From NCBI RefSeq assembly GCF_025566965.1, contig NZ_JAOQJL010000015.1, positions 1-64,000 on the forward strand: a stretch of 64,000 nucleotides of DNA, in the 5' to 3' direction. Every line of letters starts with the position of its first letter. Positions within the stretch are counted from its first letter, which is position 1. This DNA is from Blautia_A ammoniilytica. GTDB lineage: Bacteria; Bacillota; Clostridia; Lachnospirales; Lachnospiraceae. This document shows positions 59,720 through 64,000 of the stretch, piece by piece. The position numbers and the translations under genes are program-made. The notes under the pieces were generated by a model. The model did no database searches. It saw only the letters and a list, made by a program, of their open reading frames with translations, and was not told the origin of the DNA.

Positions 59720-60222
59720 TACCCACCACCACGCAGCTGTTCCAGGATATCTCCCAGTTTCTTTTTCTCATCTTCCAGACCAGAGACTTCAACCTTATCC
59801 TTAAACATTCCAAGGTGCCGTCCAAGTAACTCAAGCGCCTTTTCCTTGTCATTTAACTTTAATTCAATGCCAAACTTACCTTCTTTGATTCCGGCAATAG
59901 CCCTGATCTGCTGTTCATCGAGTGTGTCTGTATCTTTGATTCTGACGCATTCTCCTTTTATTTCTGCATAGTCTGTAGCTTTTGCAAAAGCAATAGCAGC
60001 TAATTCTTCCAGTACTCTGTCCTGAGTGATCTCAGTTCGTTTCTGGCGCTCTTCCATCCGCTCCTGGATATATGCCGCAACCTTGACATTTCTCAACATC
60101 CTGCTGCCAGCCTGGGCTGCTGTTTCATCCTTTTTCACAGACGGATACGCCACCTTGTAAGCCCTTGTGGCATTTAGGTCAATCAGGTACTCATCCGCAA
60201 AAATTTTCTGTTTTTCTGTCAC
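59719..60222 (-). CDS. terminase small subunit
   Basis: A 167-aa DNA-recognition subunit of the terminase_2 type: TEKQKIFADEYLIDLNATRA opens the HTH region and a coiled coil follows (EERQKRTEITQDRVLEELAA). The start codon is GTG at 60222 with GAAGGTGA upstream. A terminator lies directly upstream of the gene. Confidence 0.92.
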   Translation of the reverse strand: MTEKQKIFADEYLIDLNATRAYKVAYPSVKKDETAAQAGSRMLRNVKVAAYIQERMEERQKRTEITQDRVLEELAAIAFAKATDYAEIKGECVRIKDTDTLDEQQIRAIAGIKEGKFGIELKLNDKEKALELLGRHLGMFKDKVEVSGLEDEKKKLGDILEQLRGGG

Positions 60223-60253
60223 TTAGGCTCACCTTCTTTCAAAAAATGTATAT

Positions 60254-60283
60254 AAAAAGACACCCAGTGGGCAACTGGATGTC
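60254..60283 (-). terminator. terminator upstream of the terminase operon
   Basis: On the minus strand, GACATCCAGT (60283-60274) pairs with 60268-60259 around a TGCCC loop, then TTTTT. It lies between tRNA-Ile and terS, so late genes need either their own promoter or antitermination. Confidence 0.8.
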
Positions 60284-60329
60284 ATCAAAAAGAGCGCTGT
60301 TACGGCTTTATATCGGCGCCGCCACCGAA

Positions 60330-60401
60330 TCGGAACAGATAGAATCGAACTACCGCCACACTGGATATAAGCCAGTTGCTCTACCACTACGCTATGTTCC
60401 G
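60330..60401 (-). tRNA. phage tRNA-Ile (anticodon UAU)
   Basis: A 72-nt cloverleaf: acceptor CGGAACA/TGTTCCG, anticodon stem ACTGG/CCAGT with loop CTTATAT (anticodon TAT), T arm GGTAG-TTCGATT-CTATC. The D stem is weak. No CCA is encoded. It would decode AUA. Surrounding bases to 60526 contain only short hairpins. Confidence 0.8.
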
Positions 60402-60526
60402 GCAAATCAACCGCCAGGCTGTAGCACCCGGCGGCCGTCTTTACGTGAGGGGTGTGCTTCCGGCCTTATGAGCCTTCGGCTTCATTGTTATTATAAAACG
60501 AATAATCCGAATAAAACGAACTTTTT

Positions 60527-60940
60527 TTATTTTATGCCTTGATCTTTTAAAAATTTATCCCTGATCATAAGCCTTGGATAGTCCGGGCTCTGTGAAAACC
60601 CAGTCTTGGTAGCAATCTTATCCCATGACATCCCATCCCGGTAAAACATCTTGAACACACATCTGGTCTGACCATCTGGGATATCGTCAATCCATTTCTC
60701 CACAGCTTCGGCCTGTACCTTTTTCTGGTTCAGCGTCCTCTTCCGGCGGTTATATTTCTCACAGTCAAAGCCCACTACCGTCTCCGGCTTCTTGGATCCG
60801 TTCTTTCCATTCAGGATCACGCTGTTCCCCATGCCTTTGTCTGTCAGCCATAGTTCCCGAAGCTCATACTCAAGAATTGGGATCTCCCTTTTTATTTTTC
60901 GGTAGTTGTCCAGGAGTTCCCTGGTTATCCTGACTTCCAC
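60527..60940 (-). CDS. phage late regulator-like protein (ArpU/sigma-70 region 4 type)
   Basis: A 137-aa protein. The C terminus is a helix-turn-helix resembling sigma region 4 (RCVFKMFYRDGMSWDKIATK; FSQSPDYPRLMIRDKFL). The N terminus is charged and helical. Such proteins just upstream of the terminase genes usually switch on late transcription. The GTG at 60940 has AGGAGG at 8 nt; an earlier GTG at 60949 is too close to it. Confidence 0.75.
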   Translation of the reverse strand: MEVRITRELLDNYRKIKREIPILEYELRELWLTDKGMGNSVILNGKNGSKKPETVVGFDCEKYNRRKRTLNQKKVQAEAVEKWIDDIPDGQTRCVFKMFYRDGMSWDKIATKTGFSQSPDYPRLMIRDKFLKDQGIK

Positions 60941-61088
60941 TGCTGCCACCTCCTACACGCTGCTCATACTTATGTATCCGCTTCATGATTGCCGGTTCTG
61001 ATCTGGCATCCTCCAGGAGCTTCCTTGCCTTGTCCGGGTTCATGCTAAATTCTTTGGCAACCTGCAGCACTCTCTTTTCATCAAGCAT
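60870..61088 (-). CDS. small phage protein, helical with disordered tail
   Basis: A 72-aa protein; residues 1-45 are helical and charged (DEKRVLQVAKEFSMNPDKAR), the tail is Gly/Ser/Gln-rich. The ATG at 61088 has GGAGGTG upstream. The end overlaps the late-regulator gene by 71 nt, the start overlaps the previous gene by 8 nt. Confidence 0.6.
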   Translation of the reverse strand: MLDEKRVLQVAKEFSMNPDKARKLLEDARSEPAIMKRIHKYEQRVGGGSSGSQDNQGTPGQLPKNKKGDPNS

Positions 61089-61278
61089 CCGGCACCTCCA
61101 CTTCTGGCCATTCAGCCGGATCGTAATCACTCCGATCAAAATATTCTTCGCATACTTCCTGAATAGCACAATCAAGGCAATGTCTAGTGCCACAGTACCG
61201 TTTAATTGTATTTATTGCCTCAGCAGCTTCCTGGTCTGTTACTTCTTTCTGCTCCACACTAACAATCTCAATCATCAT
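61081..61278 (-). CDS. small Cys-containing phage protein
   Basis: A 65-aa acidic protein with CGTRHCLDCAIQEVC near residue 29, a possible zinc site. GAGGTGAGC precedes the ATG at 61278. Family not recognised. Confidence 0.6.
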   Translation of the reverse strand: MMIEIVSVEQKEVTDQEAAEAINTIKRYCGTRHCLDCAIQEVCEEYFDRSDYDPAEWPEVEVPDA

Positions 61279-61292
61279 GCTCACCTCTGTTT

Positions 61293-61373
61293 CTAATCAT
61301 GCAGGAGCCAGGCAATCACGCCAAAAGCTCCGATCAGCACGCCAACACCCATTGCAACGATTACGTCTATCAT
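61293..61373 (-). CDS. 26-aa membrane peptide
   Basis: MIDVIVAMGVGVLIGAFGVI followed by AWLLHD: a single membrane helix with an acidic start and end. GAGGTGAGACA upstream and an ATGA overlap with the preceding gene argue that it is translated. Function unknown. Confidence 0.6.
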   Translation of the reverse strand: MIDVIVAMGVGVLIGAFGVIAWLLHD

Positions 61374-61681
61374 TGTCTCACCTCTTTCAGATGCTCAATA
61401 ATCTGTGTCATACTCTTTTTGCAGTCTGCGAATCTCTTCCAATCACCTTCCAGAAGATAGTATTCTGTGGTAACGTAATAGCCGCCGCGCTCGTCTTTCT
61501 CCCACCAGTCATCACCTTTTGTATGTTCGGTTTCTTTGACGATGATCATTGTATTGTCCGGAAGCGGACAAGAATAATACTTTTCGCTTATTTCTGGCAC
61601 AGCAAGCCACAAGTTCCATCCTGTATATTTGCCCAGAAACTCTTTGCGTTTCTGATTATTTGTTAATTCGTTCAGCGTCAT
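61370..61681 (-). CDS. small phage protein of unknown function
   Basis: A 103-aa acidic protein rich in Trp and Tyr (KYTGWNLWLAVPEISEKYYS; DDWWEKDERGGYYVTTEYYL). The ATG at 61681 has GGAGGCGAGG upstream and overlaps the preceding stop (ATGA). Confidence 0.65.
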   Translation of the reverse strand: MTLNELTNNQKRKEFLGKYTGWNLWLAVPEISEKYYSCPLPDNTMIIVKETEHTKGDDWWEKDERGGYYVTTEYYLLEGDWKRFADCKKSMTQIIEHLKEVRQ

Positions 61682-61839
61682 TTCCTCGCCTCCCAGCTCC
61701 TGCACTCCATGCAGCGGATCTTACTGCTACATAAGGTGCTTTTTATCATTGACAGCCTCGGACAGGTCGGGTGAACGTATACGATCAGCTCACCTACTCT
61801 GCTGGTACTGTGTTTACAGGTTTTGTATTTTTCCTCCAT
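61678..61839 (-). CDS. short Cys/His-rich phage protein
   Basis: A 53-aa protein (MEEKYKTCKHSTSRVGELIV; Cys at about 8, 26, 37, 43 and 46, ending CMECRSWEARK). AAGGAG precedes the ATG. The Cys spacing suggests metal binding. Confidence 0.55.
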   Translation of the reverse strand: MEEKYKTCKHSTSRVGELIVYVHPTCPRLSMIKSTLCSSKIRCMECRSWEARK

Positions 61840-61843
61840 AGCC

Positions 61844-62161
61844 TCAGCTCCTTATCGTTTCATACAGTTTCTTCTTTGCGTTGTATTTCAGTGCAACAGG
61901 CATACCACAGTTTATACAGTTCAGTTCGATCAGATCTGCGGTCTCATTCGTAAAATATCTTAGCCAGCTGCCGCATTCACAGTTGATAAATGCCAGTTTT
62001 AAATCCTTTAACTCCGTCTTCTCGCCGCATTCTTTACAGCTGTAATAACTAAGCTGATGTTTGGTGCAGAAGGTCTTTGTCTTTCCGCAGTGTTCACAGT
62101 GGATATGCAAGAATCCGGAATACCCTCTTGGCTCCCGTGCCAAGCTTCTTTCGGTTTCCAT
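61844..62161 (-). CDS. zinc-ribbon phage protein (possibly the 3' half of a frameshifted gene)
   Basis: A 105-aa protein with three CxxC-type pairs (CEHCGK, CKECGEK, CECGS/CINCGM), suggesting zinc ribbons. It can start at the ATG 62161 with GAGGTAG upstream. However, the frame is open upstream of this ATG to the homopolymer at 62197-62205, reading QEPTQEETEVVL, which continues the upstream gene if one base of the tract is lost. Confidence 0.65.
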   Translation of the reverse strand: METERSLAREPRGYSGFLHIHCEHCGKTKTFCTKHQLSYYSCKECGEKTELKDLKLAFINCECGSWLRYFTNETADLIELNCINCGMPVALKYNAKKKLYETIRS

Positions 62162-62429
62162 AAGTACTACCTCTGTTTCTTCCTGGGTAGGCTCTTGGGG
62201 GGGGGATCATTTTTTCCGGAATTTCCATCTGCCCCATAGTCTCCTTAAAGTCCGGATTTTCAACAGCCGGTACGTCTACTAAATACCGCATACGTGCAAG
62301 CACATCTTCTAATGGCTCTAACACATACTCCTGGTGGCCCTTATCAATTGACAAGTCTGTTAATGCCAGTACTTTTCTGCCTTTTAAATAATTTTTTATT
62401 GCATCCTCAAACTTCATTTCCTGTAGCAT
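62094..62429 (-). CDS. phage protein interrupted at a nine-base homopolymer
   Basis: Starts at ATG 62429 (AAGGAGGG upstream) with a helical acidic N terminus (MLQEMKFEDAIKNYLKGRKV; EPLEDVLARMRYLVDVPA). After PEKMIPP the G9/C9 tract is met; in the given sequence the frame then yields basic text of low quality ending at 62094. With eight bases the frame enters the zinc-ribbon gene, giving a single protein of about 190 residues. Confidence 0.55.
   Translation of the reverse strand: MLQEMKFEDAIKNYLKGRKVLALTDLSIDKGHQEYVLEPLEDVLARMRYLVDVPAVENPDFKETMGQMEIPEKMIPPPRAYPGRNRGSTYGNRKKLGTGAKRVFRILAYPL
62197..62205. repeat. homopolymer tract G9 (C9 in the gene)
   Basis: Nine G on the plus strand inside coding sequence. 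Loss of one base fuses two adjacent reading frames. It could be a slippage-prone switch or a sequencing error. Confidence 0.9.
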
Positions 62430-62443
62430 AGCCTGTCCCTCCT

Positions 62444-62611
62444 TCAACAAATTCCATGTTTCCACACATTGTCCATACAGCCCGTATGGAAAAACAGTTC
62501 CGAACCTCTTTTTGTCTTCACATACTGCACATCCGTCAGGTCTTCATCCGAACAGATCTCTTCACCACAGCCCTGGCATTTTACCTTTCTTACGGCCAGT
62601 CTGCCGTCCAT
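62444..62611 (-). CDS. small zinc-ribbon-like phage protein
   Basis: A 55-aa protein with KCQGCGEEIC near residue 11 and FFHTGCMDNVW near 38, likely a zinc-binding fold. It starts at ATG 62611, 17 nt beyond the helicase stop, with GGCGGCAGG upstream. A competing ATG overlapping the helicase stop leads to only 13 residues. Confidence 0.55.
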   Translation of the reverse strand: MDGRLAVRKVKCQGCGEEICSDEDLTDVQYVKTKRGSELFFHTGCMDNVWKHGIC

Positions 62612-62627
62612 CCTGCCGCCAGATTCA

Positions 62628-64000
62628 TCATTGCTTGCCCTCCTTTATCGCCCGTATCCTTGCTTTCAGGCTTTCCATTACCCAGTTCTGTACATCGTCT
62701 TTTTTCTCCAGTGCCTGCATCACATCCTCATCACGGGTGCCGCTGCACACCAGGTGGTGGATGATCACTTTTTCCGTCTGTCCCTGCCGGTGAAGCCTTT
62801 TATTCGCCTGTGTGTATAACTCATAGTTCCAGGTAAGCCCGAACCAGACCACATGGTTTCCTCCTTGCTGCAGGTTCAATCCGTATGCGGCGCTTGCAGG
62901 ATGCGCCAGCAGCACATCTACCTTTCCGGCATTCCAGTCGTCCTCATCCTGGGGCTTTTTCAGTTCCCGGATCCGCAGCTTTGTTTTCCCAAGTGCTTCC
63001 AGGATCCGTGCCCGGTCATGCTGGAAATTATAAAATACCAGTGCCGGCTTCCCCTGCAGGCTTTCGATCAGCTCCATAAAGGCTTCCAGCTTACAGCCGT
63101 GTATCTCATGCACCTGGTGGCTGTCATCATACAGTGCCCCGTTTGCCAGCTGCAGGAGTTTGTTGCTGAGTGCCGCAGCACTGGTAACACTGATCTCCTC
63201 GTCTTCCGGAAGCTCCAGAACCATCTTACGCTCCATCTCCTGGTAGGCCTTCATGGCTTTGGTATCCAGGACAACCGGGACTGTGTGGTAGATCAGATCC
63301 GGCAGCTGCAGGTAGTCCTCTGCTTTCATGCTGATGCAGATATCAGAGATCCGCTCCAGGATGCTCTGCTCACTCCCCTGTTTGGCTTTGTAGTCGTAGA
63401 CCATCCCGTCTGCACCTCTGCGCCCCGGGTCAAAATACCGTTCCCGGAACTGTGTGTATCTTTTTCCCAGGCGTTCCCCTCCGTCCAGGAGGAATACCTG
63501 TGCCCACAGGTCATCAAGCCCGTTTGGGGATGGGGTTCCGGTCAGCTCCACCAGCCTTGTGATCCGGCTGCTGATGCTGGCCAGCGCCTTGAATCGCTTT
63601 GCTGTGTGGCTTTTGAAGCTGCTGGATTCATCAATGACCACCATATCAAACGGCCAGTCGTTCCGGTAGTAATCCACCAGCCAGCACACGTTTTCCCGGT
63701 TGGTGATGTATATGTCAGCTGGTGTGTTTAATGCCCGGATCCTTTTTGCCTGGCTCCCCAGCACGGGGGACACCCTTAGGATCTTCGTGTGCTCCCACTT
63801 GTCCTTTTCCCTTGTCCAGGTCCCCTCTGCCACCTTCTTTGGTGCGATCACCAGCACCTTCCTCACCTGGAACCGGTCGTACATCAGCTGCCGGACGGCG
63901 GTCAGGGTGGTGACGGTCTTTCCAAGTCCCATGTCCAGGAAAAGCCCCAGCTTGGGGATCTCCACGACTTTTTCTATGCAGTGCTGCTGATATGCATGTG
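62628..64000 (-). CDS. phage SNF2-type DEAD-box helicase (partial, runs off the window)
   Basis: At least 457 residues of an SF2 helicase. Walker A is LDMGLGKTVTTL and Walker B is VVIDESSSFK; GTPSPNGLDDLW (motif III) and the C-terminal helicase box QANKRLHRQGQTEKV (motif VI) follow. The frame stays open to the right edge (HAYQQHCIEKVV before the Walker A), so the start is outside the window. Such genes belong to phage replication modules, often near VRR-NUC nucleases. Confidence 0.9.
   Translation of the reverse strand, partial: HAYQQHCIEKVVEIPKLGLFLDMGLGKTVTTLTAVRQLMYDRFQVRKVLVIAPKKVAEGTWTREKDKWEHTKILRVSPVLGSQAKRIRALNTPADIYITNRENVCWLVDYYRNDWPFDMVVIDESSSFKSHTAKRFKALASISSRITRLVELTGTPSPNGLDDLWAQVFLLDGGERLGKRYTQFRERYFDPGRRGADGMVYDYKAKQGSEQSILERISDICISMKAEDYLQLPDLIYHTVPVVLDTKAMKAYQEMERKMVLELPEDEEISVTSAAALSNKLLQLANGALYDDSHQVHEIHGCKLEAFMELIESLQGKPALVFYNFQHDRARILEALGKTKLRIRELKKPQDEDDWNAGKVDVLLAHPASAAYGLNLQQGGNHVVWFGLTWNYELYTQANKRLHRQGQTEKVIIHHLVCSGTRDEDVMQALEKKDDVQNWVMESLKARIRAIKEGKQ

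Noticed and set aside
62853..63731. 292-codon plus-strand frame opposite the helicase
   Set aside because: Shadow frame; the minus-strand helicase motifs are unambiguous.

Overview
The window looks like the chromosome of a Gram-positive, spore-forming gut anaerobe of the Lachnospiraceae (Clostridia; Blautia/Ruminococcus/Dorea-like). The evidence is a Firmicutes rpoBC - rpsL-rpsG-fusA-tuf order, spoVT, spoIID and a spoIIQ-like gene, AGGAGG ribosome sites, TTGACA/TATAAT promoters with 17-bp spacers, and an IS1182-type insertion sequence. The genus call is inference.

1-16.6 kb, core transcription/translation block: rpoB and rpoC end in a strong terminator. They are followed by a signalling module (membrane Ser/Thr kinase, PP2C phosphatase, and a 413-aa protein of unknown family) and then by the str operon rpsL-rpsG-fusA, with a consensus promoter, and by tuf with its own promoter. 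Elongation factors are known substrates of PrkC-type kinases elsewhere, so the linkage is suggestive.

16.6-22.7 kb, degenerate integrated element: the last 55 bp of tuf recur 4.3 kb downstream, and a relative of the tuf terminator recurs too. Between the copies lie a broken tyrosine recombinase, the 3' end (domains V/VI) of a group II intron, AT-rich small membrane-protein genes (Zn-ribbon protein, SdpI-like protein, two DUF3784-like proteins), an HTH-membrane regulator, and a compact candidate type I toxin-antitoxin cassette with convergent promoters and a shared bidirectional terminator. An intact IS1182-family element sits against the second terminator hairpin. tRNA-Gln follows.

22.8-37.7 kb, ordinary chromosome: pncB behind a long nested-hairpin leader, a VanY-like peptidase, spoVT, threonine aldolase, pgsA, a hemolysin III family protein, a GIY-YIG protein, a spoIIQ-like gene and spoID-type sporulation gene spoIID, a membrane metallophosphoesterase, a DUF975/type IV ABC-like membrane protein, a serine hydrolase, and a DUF3343-yedF pair. 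A 27-bp imperfect palindrome recurs four times in the intergenic regions of the host chromosome.

37.7-64 kb, prophage, nearly all on the minus strand: the left boundary is a displaced 3' fragment of a tRNA-Lys gene. Reading in transcription order (right to left): a helicase cut by the window edge, small Cys-rich and membrane proteins, a late-regulator-like protein, a phage tRNA-Ile(UAU), terminase, portal, MuF head protein, a cargo block, scaffold, major capsid, connectors, tail tube, a frameshifted tail-chaperone pair, tape measure, tail tip, fibre, holin and amidase. The most interesting part is 50.2-56.4 kb. The MuF protein carries two zinc-metalloprotease-like modules and is followed by a small candidate immunity gene. 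Then come a tandem two-domain Tad2-like (DUF2829) anti-Thoeris candidate, a phage lipoprotein, and a fibre-like/XkdX-like pair placed unusually inside the head module.
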